From: Phaeocystidibacter marisrubri
Lineage (GTDB): Bacteria > Bacteroidota > Bacteroidia > Flavobacteriales > Schleiferiaceae
Assembly: GCF_008933165.1 (NCBI RefSeq)
Contig: NZ_WBVQ01000003.1
Coordinates: 62,001 to 126,000 of the forward strand
Direction of reading: 5' to 3'
DNA: 64,000 nucleotides
This document shows positions 46,294 through 54,302 of the stretch, piece by piece (the first letter of the stretch is position 1; every line of letters begins with the position of its first letter). The translations under genes were made by a program, and so were the position numbers. Below the pieces are notes generated by a model. The model did not search any database. It was not told the origin of the DNA and saw nothing but the letters and a program-made list of their open reading frames with translations.

Positions 46294-47415
46294 TTAATTT
46301 TCCAAGGATTTTCCGATACGTTCATTCGTATCGCTGACCACAATGTATGTAGCTACGCTTATAATGTCCTCAACAGGAATGCAGTTGTAATGTCTAGAGT
46401 CTTGAGCGACTCCACGATTGTCACTTGTTACAAATACATAGTCTTTTTGAAAGGTGTATGCACTGTATCGTTCAGTCGTTTCCAACTTGTCATCTCTACT
46501 TGATCCTGTATAATACCCTTGCTCTAAACTAATAAGTTTGGCGTAAATGTGAGCGGTAGAATCATTGATAACTACCGTCATTCCCTTGTATGGGATGGTA
46601 GTATTCAAGATGGATTCTTCTAGTTCGTACGTTACAAATGGCCTTTCCCAGATAGAGTCGCAACCCACTTGTGTAGAGATGTATTGGGCCGTGCTGTCCG
46701 AGATCTGACTAACATATTGATACCCATCTCTTGAGTAAATTTGACCCTCGTACTGTAGTTTTACACTATTAAAAGTGATGTCAGGTTGGCTAGATTCAAT
46801 CACATACGTTTGGAACACTTCGTACGAGTGATCAGCGAGCTTTCCATCTATGAATTCGTCAATATCGTCAAAACGAATATGTTCACCTGGTAGACCTACT
46901 ACTCTTGAAAGGTATCTATCCCCAGTACCTAAATCTGCTCTCTCAAACATAACAACACTGCCACGCTTGAACTCCTTGTTTTCCATGCGAATTAACTCAC
47001 CTGGAAGAATTGTCGGAGCCATTGAAGCGGTAGGTGCTGTAACCGTTTTAGAAATCAAAAACCCTTTTGCTAGGTAAGGAATGCCGATGCGAAGTAAAAT
47101 GGCTACCAGTGTCCATAGTAACAAATTAGGGGCGTCAATAGGAGTTTTAGTGCGTTGGATCACCGCCACTATAGCTGCAAATAGGGAAAAAGATAACATG
47201 ATGCCTATGCAAGAGTACAGCAGAATGGGGCCTAGTTCAACGAACACTATAATTAGAGATAGGACCAAGAATGTTCCTAGAAATCCTGCTGCTTGCAAAT
47301 ACTTCTGATAGTAAAGCTGAACTGAACCAGGAAGGGCTAGGTTGCATAGAAAGACAAGAATGCCATTCGATTTTTTATATCCTTCATCTGATTCCAATTG
47401 ATCGAGAACGTCCAT
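46294..47415 (-). CDS. lepB: Signal peptidase I family protein with serine at the lysine position
   Basis: 373 residues. Four N-terminal membrane helices are followed by the S26 domain: box B TASMAPTILPGE with the nucleophile S131, box C-like KRGSVVMFE, box D DRYLSRVVGLPGEHI, and box E FVTSDNRGVAQDSRHY. In the standard Ser/Lys enzymes box D reads (Y)(I)KR; here the base position is S170. The codon is TCA, so it is not a single-base reading error of AAA or AAG. The long, helix-rich N-terminus is also unusual. Whether this protein is active or has a specialised role is open. Confidence 0.85.
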   Translation of the reverse strand: MDVLDQLESDEGYKKSNGILVFLCNLALPGSVQLYYQKYLQAAGFLGTFLVLSLIIVFVELGPILLYSCIGIMLSFSLFAAIVAVIQRTKTPIDAPNLLLWTLVAILLRIGIPYLAKGFLISKTVTAPTASMAPTILPGELIRMENKEFKRGSVVMFERADLGTGDRYLSRVVGLPGEHIRFDDIDEFIDGKLADHSYEVFQTYVIESSQPDITFNSVKLQYEGQIYSRDGYQYVSQISDSTAQYISTQVGCDSIWERPFVTYELEESILNTTIPYKGMTVVINDSTAHIYAKLISLEQGYYTGSSRDDKLETTERYSAYTFQKDYVFVTSDNRGVAQDSRHYNCIPVEDIISVATYIVVSDTNERIGKSLEN

Positions 47416-47488
47416 GAAATTTGTGTGTTTGGATGAACTAGGTTCAAGGCACTACGTACTGAGGTTCATTTCTGAGCAATGACTGTTT

Positions 47489-47746
47489 TCAACTCTTCCA
47501 ACGTTCAAGTTTAGGAATGCCTTTGGTGAAGAATCGAGCCAAGAATTTCGGGAATCCCATTTTAGCCATCTGGTTTGTAACCAAGACTTGCATTTCGGTC
47601 ACCGTCATATCCGGTTGTGTAAACGTGCCATTCTGATAGCACATGCTGCAGTACTTGGCACTGGTTGAACCATCTGCATTTGTTCCGCCACCATTTGGAT
47701 CTTTCTTTAGTGGCATGCTGCAACTCTGACAATTTTTGTGTGCCAT
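47489..47746 (-). CDS. Small zinc-ribbon protein
   Basis: 85 residues. Two cysteine pairs, CQSC and CSMC (ribbon PF12674-like), surround GGGTNADGSTSAKY; the C-terminal half is basic and amphipathic (FPKFLARFFTKGIPKL). Such proteins are common in Bacteroidota and of unknown function. Stands alone on the minus strand. Confidence 0.82.
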   Translation of the reverse strand: MAHKNCQSCSMPLKKDPNGGGTNADGSTSAKYCSMCYQNGTFTQPDMTVTEMQVLVTNQMAKMGFPKFLARFFTKGIPKLERWKS

Positions 47747-47819
47747 GGGAATAGTTTTTATAGGTACGAAGTACGAGGTGCTTGCACGTTAGTAATTACA
47801 GTCTATAAGAGGGGGCCAA

Positions 47820-48428
47820 TCAACCTTGTGAATTTTGAATCACTTCCTCTTGCGTGATTTGTCGGAATGAAAATTTGAAGCCTTCATACAGGGCGATGCC
47901 ATAAAATAGGAAGTCGTACGGACTCAAATCGTCTATGAGTACATTGATGACTTCACCAAGAGGTATAGCGGAAAGGGATTCCATAAAAGTAACATCGAAT
48001 TCAACGGTGACAAATCCATAAACCGAGAAGATATTACCGAGAACACAACCGAGTAGGGCGAAGACTGCACCGATTACCCCGAAAGTATTGTCAATTCCCT
48101 TTCCCATATAGCGAACGGCATATCCAACTAGGAAACCGACACCAACGGCCATCCATCCAATTTGGGATTCCGCTTTAATTGTTACCAATGCCCAAACTGC
48201 AGAACTGACAAGTGCAGCAACCAATCCAGCAACAATGGCCATAGGAAGATTTTGTTCAGCGCGTATTTTCTCCTCATACGCCCTTATGGTTTCTGGGTCG
48301 AGGGAAGGTTGATTTGGGGTTGTTGAGGTGTCGATTGTAGCTTCAAGTACCTCTTCTTGTCCCGAGTTTACAGAGGTTGTTACTGTCGCTTCCGACACTT
48401 CGTTGGTGGTTTCTTTTTGGTTATCCAT
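47820..48428 (-). CDS. Unknown membrane protein with disordered N-terminus
   Basis: 202 residues. The first 75 are polar and Thr/Glu-rich, with no structure obvious; then AGLVAALVSSAVWALVTI and two more hydrophobic segments make three or four helices. The C-terminus has LSAIPLGEVINVLIDDLSP and YGIALYEGFKFSF. No family recognised. Neighbours on the minus strand are also small unknowns. Confidence 0.7.
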   Translation of the reverse strand: MDNQKETTNEVSEATVTTSVNSGQEEVLEATIDTSTTPNQPSLDPETIRAYEEKIRAEQNLPMAIVAGLVAALVSSAVWALVTIKAESQIGWMAVGVGFLVGYAVRYMGKGIDNTFGVIGAVFALLGCVLGNIFSVYGFVTVEFDVTFMESLSAIPLGEVINVLIDDLSPYDFLFYGIALYEGFKFSFRQITQEEVIQNSQG

Positions 48429-48529
48429 AAGAGAGTAGATTAAAATTCGGATTGGAAGTTAAGGTTTAGACTCCAGATTGAACATAGTACTAGAGCATAG
48501 TGCTAATGCCACAGAGCCATCCCGCTTTG

Positions 48530-49048
48530 TCATCGGTTTCGCCTCGCCAAGGTTTTGGAGCTAAGCTGCGGGTTGTAAGTGACCTTGTTTAAGTGAAGTG
48601 CGTCGGCAATTTTATTTCTTAAATCGATAGCAAATGCCTCATTAAGGCCACTGTAAACTACCTTCTTTTTTCTGTGGTTCGAATTGAGTAAAACTACCTC
48701 ATAAGTGTTGTTAACGAGGATGTTGGATTGCATGGTTTGGTGGGATACAGAGGCTTTGCCTTTCTTTCTTTTCATAATGGTAATATCTCCGAAATCATCG
48801 AGAGGTTCCCATTTTCCAAGCTTCAACCCCATGATGGAATTCGCTGTTCTAAAGGTGAAAGCCTCTGTATCTACCTCTGAGACGTCCTTAGCGAAAAGCA
48901 TCAGAATCCCAATGAGAATGAAAGGAAGACTAAACGGGATAAAGGGAAGAAGTATAAAAGCGATTAGGCCAGCGAAGATTCGCATTCCCGTGGTGAACGT
49001 TTTTCCGTTCGGTGTGGTGATGATCATGTTTAAGAGAGAATTTGCCAC
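48530..49048 (-). CDS. Small membrane protein, two helices and a beta-rich tail
   Basis: 172 residues; GTG start at 49048, with an ATG seven codons in (49027) as an alternative. Two helices (about 22-60, GMRIFAGLIAFILLPFIPF) precede a cytoplasmic tail (GDITIMKRKKGKASVS, NTYEVVLLNSNHRKKKVVYSG) that resembles a PH-like fold. Similar in plan to the proteins at 20139 and 43940. No name given. Confidence 0.7.
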   Translation of the reverse strand: MANSLLNMIITTPNGKTFTTGMRIFAGLIAFILLPFIPFSLPFILIGILMLFAKDVSEVDTEAFTFRTANSIMGLKLGKWEPLDDFGDITIMKRKKGKASVSHQTMQSNILVNNTYEVVLLNSNHRKKKVVYSGLNEAFAIDLRNKIADALHLNKVTYNPQLSSKTLARRNR

Positions 49049-49144
49049 GTGAAATTAGATAATTTTTTCAGGCTTCCAGCTCAACATAGTATATCGCCTC
49101 CGAGCCAATACCGAACTCCTTCCACTCAACTCCTCTCTTTTCAC

Positions 49145-49152
49145 TACTTTCG
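49145..49152 (+). promoter_or_regulatory. Possible -7 element of the ACMSD operon
   Basis: TACTTTCG, one mismatch from TAnnTTTG, 19 bases before the GTG at 49172. Confidence 0.35.
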
Positions 49153-49171
49153 CTTCAAACCCCGCTTACCC

Positions 49172-50203
49172 GTGTCAGATACTCAATTCCCAGACATTTT
49201 TACGATTGACATTCACACGCATATCCTTCCGGAGAACATTCCTAATTTCCGAGAGCGATTTGGATATGGTGGCTTCATTAACCTCGATCATCACAAGCCT
49301 TGTTGTGCTCGAATGATGAAGGATGATGTGTTCTTCAGAGAGATTCAAGACAATTGTTGGGATCCGCGAACTCGAGCGAAGGAGTGCAATCATCAGCAGG
49401 TGGATGTGCAAGTGCTTTCTACTGTTCCGGTAATGTTTTCGTATTGGGCAAAGCCAGAGCACGCCCTGGAAGTTGCACAGTTTATCAATGATCACATCGC
49501 AGATGTTTGTCAGCGCTACCCCGATCGCTTTGTAGGTCTGGGGACTCTGCCCATGCAAGATCCAGCCTTGGCCATTCGCGAATTGAAGCGTTGCAAGGAG
49601 ATTGGATTGAAAGGGATTGAAATCGGTACCCATGTCAACGATTGGAACTTGGATGCTCCCGAGATTTTTGCGGTACTAGAAGCTTGTCAGGATCTGGACA
49701 TGGCTGTATTTGTTCACCCATGGGATATGATGGGAAAAGAGAACATGCCAAAGTATTGGTTGCCATGGTTGGTGGGGATGCCGGCGGAGAGTTCCCTCGC
49801 ACTTTGTTCGCTCATCTTTAGTGGAACATTTGAGAAGCTTCCAAAGCTCAGAGTTGCCATTGCCCACGGAGGTGGTAGCTTCCCAGCAACCCTGGGTAGA
49901 ATACAACACGGGTTCGATGTTCGTCCCGATTTATGTGCTGTAGACAACCCTGTGGCACCACGTGACTACATGGGTAAGTTTTGGATTGATTCCTTGGTGC
50001 ACGATCCAAAAATGTTGGATTATGTTACCGATTTAGTCGGCCCCAATCGCGTAGCCCTAGGAACCGATTATCCTTTTCCACTGGGTGAGTTGGAGCCGGG
50101 AAAACTCATCCACAGTATGGACTGGGATGATGCGAAAAAGGAGTTGCTCTTAAGCGGAGCTGCTCTTGAATGGTTGAACATGAGCAAATCAGATTTTAGA
50201 TGA
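49172..50203 (+). CDS. nbaD: Aminocarboxymuconate-semialdehyde decarboxylase (ACMSD)
   Basis: 343 residues from the GTG at 49172. The frame opens 123 bases earlier, but that stretch is not family-like and contains a promoter candidate. Amidohydrolase motifs: IDIHTHILPE (metal HxH), VHPWDMMG, the AHGGGSFPATLGRI histidine, and the metal aspartate in GTDYPFPLGE. ACMSD-type features include NLDHHKPCCARM and CWDPRTRAKEC. It decarboxylates the product of 3-hydroxyanthranilate dioxygenase and so steers the kynurenine pathway away from quinolinate/NAD. It overlaps the next gene by ATGA. Confidence 0.93.
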   Translation: MSDTQFPDIFTIDIHTHILPENIPNFRERFGYGGFINLDHHKPCCARMMKDDVFFREIQDNCWDPRTRAKECNHQQVDVQVLSTVPVMFSYWAKPEHALEVAQFINDHIADVCQRYPDRFVGLGTLPMQDPALAIRELKRCKEIGLKGIEIGTHVNDWNLDAPEIFAVLEACQDLDMAVFVHPWDMMGKENMPKYWLPWLVGMPAESSLALCSLIFSGTFEKLPKLRVAIAHGGGSFPATLGRIQHGFDVRPDLCAVDNPVAPRDYMGKFWIDSLVHDPKMLDYVTDLVGPNRVALGTDYPFPLGELEPGKLIHSMDWDDAKKELLLSGAALEWLNMSKSDFR

Positions 50204-50586
50204 GACCCATTCCCTTTGCTTGGTTGAAGTATGCCTCTTGGTTTGTCTTTGTGCAAGCGGCATTGTTCGTTTTATACCTCTGGTACGATGTCGCGACAAA
50301 TGGAGGCCAGGCGGTATTGGCTTTAGGGATTTCGGTGGTTTCTGTTTTCACGTATCCGAATATTAAGAATGCCGGATGGGGGTTCTGGGGTGGGCGAAAT
50401 CTATGTCCGAATCTCTCCACTTTCATCGTGGCCTTATTTGTTCTGCTGATTTCAGCTGTTCCCTTCTGGATTTCTCTGTTGGAAGGGAATGTAGATTATC
50501 TATTCTATCTGGGCTGGCTTATCCCGGGACTCTTAATTCTTCGTGCCTATTCTACCATGGCACAGGCCTATGCGAAACCATCATGA
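50200..50586 (+). CDS. Unknown four-helix membrane protein
   Basis: 128 residues with about four helices (KYASWFVFVQAALFVLYLWY, LALGISVVSVFTY, FIVALFVLLISAVPFWIS, YLGWLIPGLLILRAY). The ATG overlaps the ACMSD stop by four bases and its own stop overlaps the following ATG, so three genes are coupled. A role in uptake or export tied to aromatic catabolism is possible but unsupported. Confidence 0.75.
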   Translation: MRPIPFAWLKYASWFVFVQAALFVLYLWYDVATNGGQAVLALGISVVSVFTYPNIKNAGWGFWGGRNLCPNLSTFIVALFVLLISAVPFWISLLEGNVDYLFYLGWLIPGLLILRAYSTMAQAYAKPS

Positions 50587-50900
50587 AATTGGCGGGCGTT
50601 AATTATATCGTTTGGGCGCTCCTCACAATTGAACTGATCGTATTTGGTTACCCAACTCTAGCAACGTTCATCATTGGAGGATTAATTGTCGCCTTGCTCA
50701 TTCTTCGCTTCCTCACCAGAAATTCGAACAAATGGAGAGAAGCTCAAACGGAATTTGACAAGGCCAATATTCTCCCCCCAGTACTTTTCAACCCGCTCAT
50801 TATTCTTTTCACACTAGCCGCCTTGATTCTTCCGTACTTCAGTGGAGAAGTCATCTTGCCTTTGTACGTGTTCGTGGCAGCGATATGGCTGGTGAGGTAA
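50583..50900 (+). CDS. Unknown three-helix membrane protein
   Basis: 105 residues from the ATG at 50583, chosen because of the four-base overlap with the stop upstream; the same frame is open to 50376. Helices at about 8-50 (NYIVWALLTIELIVFGY, IIGGLIVALLILRFL) and 70-102 (LIILFTLAALILPYFSG, LPLYVFVAAIWLV). No family recognised. Last gene of the ACMSD operon. Confidence 0.72.
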   Translation: MKLAGVNYIVWALLTIELIVFGYPTLATFIIGGLIVALLILRFLTRNSNKWREAQTEFDKANILPPVLFNPLIILFTLAALILPYFSGEVILPLYVFVAAIWLVR

Positions 50901-50991
50901 GGTGATGAGGTCGATGAAGTTTTTTGGGGTCGTTGAGGTCTTGCACTTCGATGGTCCGGTGTCTTCGGCCAGAAGCTCATTCTACGTCATT

Positions 50992-51083
50992 TTGTACCCC
51001 GGGGTGGCTCCCGCTAACCCCAGATTCAAGTTCGTGAATTTTGAAGGTATAGTCGTAGGATAAACGGATACAAACGATTGCAA
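50992..51083. repeat. 92-bp intergenic repeat, copy 1
   Basis: From TTGTACCCCGGGG to ACGATTGCAA; nearly identical to copy 2 (about five differences, one of them an inserted T). It holds a hairpin GGGGTGGC/GCTAACCCC and a second one ATTCA/TGAAT. Confidence 0.9.
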
Positions 51084-51157
51084 ATAGAAGAGTGAGATAT
51101 TGAAACTCAGGGTTGCTGAAGCGTGGGATGAGATGAAGTTTGGTTACAAGTCAAGGC

Positions 51158-51251
51158 TTGTCTCCCCGGGGAGGCTCCCGCTAACCCCAGATTCAAGTTC
51201 GTGAATTTTTGAAGGTATAGTCGTAGGATAAACGGATACAAACGATTGCAA
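51158..51251. repeat. 92-bp intergenic repeat, copy 2
   Basis: Same element in the same orientation as copy 1, with 74 unrelated bases between. The flanking sequence of the two copies is different. Confidence 0.9.
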
Positions 51252-51418
51252 CCTTTTATTTCATGACTTATTGAAGTTTGCTACCCACCTTGAATGAAGG
51301 TTGTAGGGGTTAATTTGTATCGCCGAGTTTCGACATTTGAATTTCTCATTCTTGATGGGCAAATGGTTTTGGATGGTAACGATGGATGTGGAATAACCTC
51401 TCATTTAGCTCATGGTCG

Positions 51419-52543
51419 TTAAAGCCCTTCTACCGAATAAAGTGACTTCATTTGCTTTCGAAGGACTTTCTCTGGAGTTATTTTCATGACTCCTCTCAGA
51501 AGGAGTTGTCCAGCTTGGTTGTGAACCAGTTTCCCAAAGTTCCAGGAGTTGTTGACTACATAATCCACCTTTTTTCGTCGTTGCTTTTCAAAGGCAATGA
51601 ATGCTTCTAAGGCTGTTCCTTTACTCTTTAAAAAGCGACTGAGATAGTAGGCATCTTCAATACCTTGACAGGCACCCTGACCCATGTTTGGTGTTGTAGC
51701 GTGGGCGGCATCGCCAATCAAACAGGTGTTCGAATTGTGCCAGGTGTCAAGCCTTTTTAGATCGGCGAGCTCAGTGGTGTGTATCTGATCTGACGCATTT
51801 AATAAGTCTGTAACCGTAGCATCAAAATCAGCGAAGAGCGATGTTAGTGTTTCTCTGGAGACTGTACTTGGACTCTTTTCTTCATTGACGACTGTAAAGA
51901 AGTACACTAGGTCGGGAGCGATCTGAGAGAACCCAAACCGTTGCTGCTTTCCCCACATCTCTTTTCCCTCGTATTTCAAGTGATCGGGGAGAGTTACATT
52001 GGCAATTCCTCTTGAACAGATTTGTCCCGTTTTTCGGTATTCTGACGGTAGGCCCATCGCTTTTCTGACGAGGGAATGGATACCGTCAGCGCCTAGAACT
52101 ACATCGGTTTCTATGCTGTGATCTTTGAAGTAAACCGTAGTCTTTCCGTCTGCACTTTGGTGGTGTTGATAAGGCATGCCCAATTCAACGAGCTCCAGTT
52201 CTGCACATTTTTCAAAAAGAATCCGTTGGAGCTTTCCGCGATGGATGGCAATAGTCTGGTTTCCGTATACGTCCGAAACAACTACTTCGTCAATCTTTTT
52301 GATAGGTGTGAGGTCTGGATTGGTGATCTCCATTTTGTTTAGTTGATGGCCTTCCTGAATGATGTCATCTAGTATTCCCAACCACTGTAGAATTTGAACA
52401 GCGTTCGGTTGAAGCCAGATCCCAGCTCCAATCTCATTGAGTGTCTCAGCTCGTTCGTACACTTTTGCTTGAATTCCAACTTTATGTAAAGCAAGTGCTG
52501 TGGATAAGCCGGTGATTCCACCTCCTATGATTGATATTTTCAT
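51419..52543 (-). CDS. FAD-dependent monooxygenase (phenol hydroxylase-like class)
   Basis: 374 residues. FAD motifs: the Rossmann GGGITGLSTALAL at the N-terminus, GADGIHSLVRK (about 153), and GDAAHATTPNMGQGACQGIED (about 275). It fits the class A flavin monooxygenases (salicylate hydroxylase/zeaxanthin epoxidase-like), not kynurenine 3-monooxygenase, which has a different N-terminus and C-terminal helices. Substrate unknown; it may be an aromatic or a drug-like molecule, given the adjacent divergent TetR gene and a repeated operator-like site in the promoter. Confidence 0.88.
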   Translation of the reverse strand: MKISIIGGGITGLSTALALHKVGIQAKVYERAETLNEIGAGIWLQPNAVQILQWLGILDDIIQEGHQLNKMEITNPDLTPIKKIDEVVVSDVYGNQTIAIHRGKLQRILFEKCAELELVELGMPYQHHQSADGKTTVYFKDHSIETDVVLGADGIHSLVRKAMGLPSEYRKTGQICSRGIANVTLPDHLKYEGKEMWGKQQRFGFSQIAPDLVYFFTVVNEEKSPSTVSRETLTSLFADFDATVTDLLNASDQIHTTELADLKRLDTWHNSNTCLIGDAAHATTPNMGQGACQGIEDAYYLSRFLKSKGTALEAFIAFEKQRRKKVDYVVNNSWNFGKLVHNQAGQLLLRGVMKITPEKVLRKQMKSLYSVEGL

Positions 52544-52558
52544 TATCGTTGCATTATT

Positions 52559-52593
52559 AGGTCAAATATACTAAAATAGGTCAAGTGTACTAA
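52559..52593. promoter_or_regulatory. Two direct repeats, likely regulator binding sites, between monooxygenase and TetR genes
   Basis: AGGTCAAATATACTAA (52559-52574) and AGGTCAAGTGTACTAA (52578-52593) match at 14 of 16 positions with a 19-base period. The minus-strand -7 element TATATTTG (52563-52570) of the monooxygenase gene lies inside the first copy. Confidence 0.7.
52563..52570 (-). promoter_or_regulatory. -7 promoter element of the monooxygenase gene
   Basis: Minus-strand TATATTTG, exact match to TAnnTTTG, 19 bases before the ATG at 52543. Confidence 0.5.
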
Positions 52594-52597
52594 TTTT

Positions 52598-53209
52598 ATG
52601 AAAACGAAGGAGAAGATACTTTTGAAGTCGTTGGAGCTGTTCAATGAAGAAGGGCTGAAAGAGGTCACCTTGAGGCAGATAGCTAGTTCACTTGGGATGA
52701 GTCAGGGTAACTTGAACTATCATTTCAAAACGAAATCGGACATCGTGTCTGAGTTGTATTACAAGCTAGTAAGTGCAATGGATCATGAAATGAATCAGCT
52801 GAGTAGTGAAAGGCCCATTCTTTCTTTCCTCTATGAAAGTGCACTGATCTCTATGAATACCCTTTTTGAGTACAGGTTCATCACCCGTGATTTATACCTT
52901 GTTTTGAGCGGAGATCCAGAGTTGAAAGCTCATTATTTGCAGTTGCAATTGCTTAGGAAACAGCAGTATTTATACGTTTTCGAACAACTCACTAAAGAAG
53001 GTTTGATGCGAAAGCAGGAGCTTGACGGTGAGTACGACCGGTTATATGAACGCATGAACATCCTTGGTGACAATTGGATTAATGCAGCTGATTTTTTCTT
53101 GAAAGAGAGGGGGGGCAAGGTGTCGCATTATCACAGAGTGTTGTTTGAAATGATATATCCATACCTGACTACCTCTGGAAAAAGGCAATATCAGGAGCTT
53201 TTGAAATAG
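52598..53209 (+). CDS. TetR/AcrR-family transcriptional regulator
   Basis: 203 residues. The N-terminal helix-turn-helix (KEVTLRQIASSLGMSQGNLN plus YHFKTKSDI, about 20-50) is typical; the rest is a helical ligand-binding and dimer domain (about 60-203). Divergent from the monooxygenase gene, so probably its repressor, using the two repeats between them. The ligand is unknown. Confidence 0.9.
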   Translation: MKTKEKILLKSLELFNEEGLKEVTLRQIASSLGMSQGNLNYHFKTKSDIVSELYYKLVSAMDHEMNQLSSERPILSFLYESALISMNTLFEYRFITRDLYLVLSGDPELKAHYLQLQLLRKQQYLYVFEQLTKEGLMRKQELDGEYDRLYERMNILGDNWINAADFFLKERGGKVSHYHRVLFEMIYPYLTTSGKRQYQELLK

Positions 53210-53227
53210 CTCGGATGCATTAGGTAA

Positions 53228-53265
53228 TGTTGTCACAGGGTAATCACAACTTCCCTGTGACAACA
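53228..53265. terminator. Hairpin between convergent genes
   Basis: Perfect 13-bp stem (53228-53240 with 53253-53265), 12-nt loop, no T-tract on either side. Lies 18 bases after the TetR stop; could end both transcripts. Confidence 0.55.
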
Positions 53266-53272
53266 GTAGGAG

Positions 53273-53473
53273 TTACTTCTTTCGGTTTGCTTTCAAAACT
53301 GAATAGCTACAAGATCTGTTATTCTTAAATTCAATTTTGTTTTCGGATAAAAGAGTAGAGATAATCTGTTGCGTTTCATCCTCTGTCAGTCCCATTTGTT
53401 CACCTAGATCACTTTCGTTGAGTTGACCATTATTGGTGTGTAATAGTTGATAAAATGCCTCTTTAGCTTCCAT
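53273..53473 (-). CDS. Small winged-helix-like protein
   Basis: 66 residues. Helices MEAKEAFYQLLHTNNGQL, ESDLGEQMGLTEDETQQIIS, and a beta wing KIEFKNNRSCSYSV suggest a miniature winged helix. It overlaps the methyltransferase gene by 11 bases (start within that gene's end), indicating coupling. It is too small for an enzyme; a DNA- or protein-binding partner is likely (inference). Confidence 0.7.
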   Translation of the reverse strand: MEAKEAFYQLLHTNNGQLNESDLGEQMGLTEDETQQIISTLLSENKIEFKNNRSCSYSVLKANRKK

Positions 53474-54302
53474 AGTTACTCTGTTTTGTAGCGGATATCA
53501 TGTAGTGTGGACTAAACGGTAGAAGGGATGTATCGTTTTCTGTAGCTTCTAGCAGTTCCATAAGGTTACGCCTTCTTTTTTCTTGCTGCATGTTAGAGAA
53601 GAACTCTTTATCTAACCAAACAACTCCTTCTACAGCGTAGGCGATTGATGGGGTTAGTCCTTCTCGAATGAATTCCTCTCTTAATTTTTCAGGTTTGTGA
53701 TAGTAGGCCTCAGCCAAGAGCCATGGGAAATCTTCTGGAGGATTATGAACGCCAGAAGACAATTCCAATTTGCACATTTCTAAGAAAGACTTCTTGTGAA
53801 TCAGACCGCTCAATAATCCGGCAATGGTGGAAGCGGTATTGTTAATGGCGAATGCAAGAATTACCCCATCCTTCATTAGTACTCTTTTAGCCTCTTGAAT
53901 GGTGAGTGCTCTATCTTCTTCTTTTTGAAGGTGATATAGAGGGCCATGTAGAATAATTACATCGGCATAGTTGCTTGGAAAGTCTAAGTTTCTAGACTCT
54001 CCTTTGTGAACTGCAAACTTGTTTTTTAAGGAGTTTGATCTGTTTTGTGCTGTAAGGAGGTGCTTATCTACGGGTTCTATTAGGTGGACTTCATGTCCTT
54101 TTTTGGCAAGCCATTCAGCGTATTTACCCGTTCCGCCTCCAACATCCAGAATCCGTGAGGACGAGTTGCTGAGGTGTTTATCTATGAGTGATTTGACTCT
54201 TTCAAATTCAAAAACGCCTAGACCTTTGTTAAGTCGGGTTTCTTCGGATGCCTTGTTGTAAAACCGTTCTATATCTCTACTAATTAATTTCTTTTGCTGC
54301 AT
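53463..54302 (-). CDS. Class I SAM-dependent methyltransferase
   Basis: 279 residues. SAM motif I is ILDVGGGTGKYAEWL (about 51-65) with the acidic ribose contact in LIEPVDKHL; motif II/III regions are NYADVIILHGPLYHL. The target is unknown. First gene of a two-gene operon with the winged-helix-like protein. Intergenic sequence upstream holds two adjoining small hairpins. Confidence 0.88.
   Translation of the reverse strand: MQQKKLISRDIERFYNKASEETRLNKGLGVFEFERVKSLIDKHLSNSSSRILDVGGGTGKYAEWLAKKGHEVHLIEPVDKHLLTAQNRSNSLKNKFAVHKGESRNLDFPSNYADVIILHGPLYHLQKEEDRALTIQEAKRVLMKDGVILAFAINNTASTIAGLLSGLIHKKSFLEMCKLELSSGVHNPPEDFPWLLAEAYYHKPEKLREEFIREGLTPSIAYAVEGVVWLDKEFFSNMQQEKRRRNLMELLEATENDTSLLPFSPHYMISATKQSNYGS

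Noticed and set aside
49049-49171. Upstream extension of the ACMSD gene
   Set aside because: Ser/Pro/Tyr-rich sequence unlike the family; a promoter-like element at 49145 lies inside it.
51419-52543. FAD monooxygenase as kynurenine 3-monooxygenase
   Set aside because: Tempting because HAAO and ACMSD are nearby, but the sequence fits the phenol/salicylate hydroxylase-like group and lacks KMO-type N-terminal and C-terminal features.
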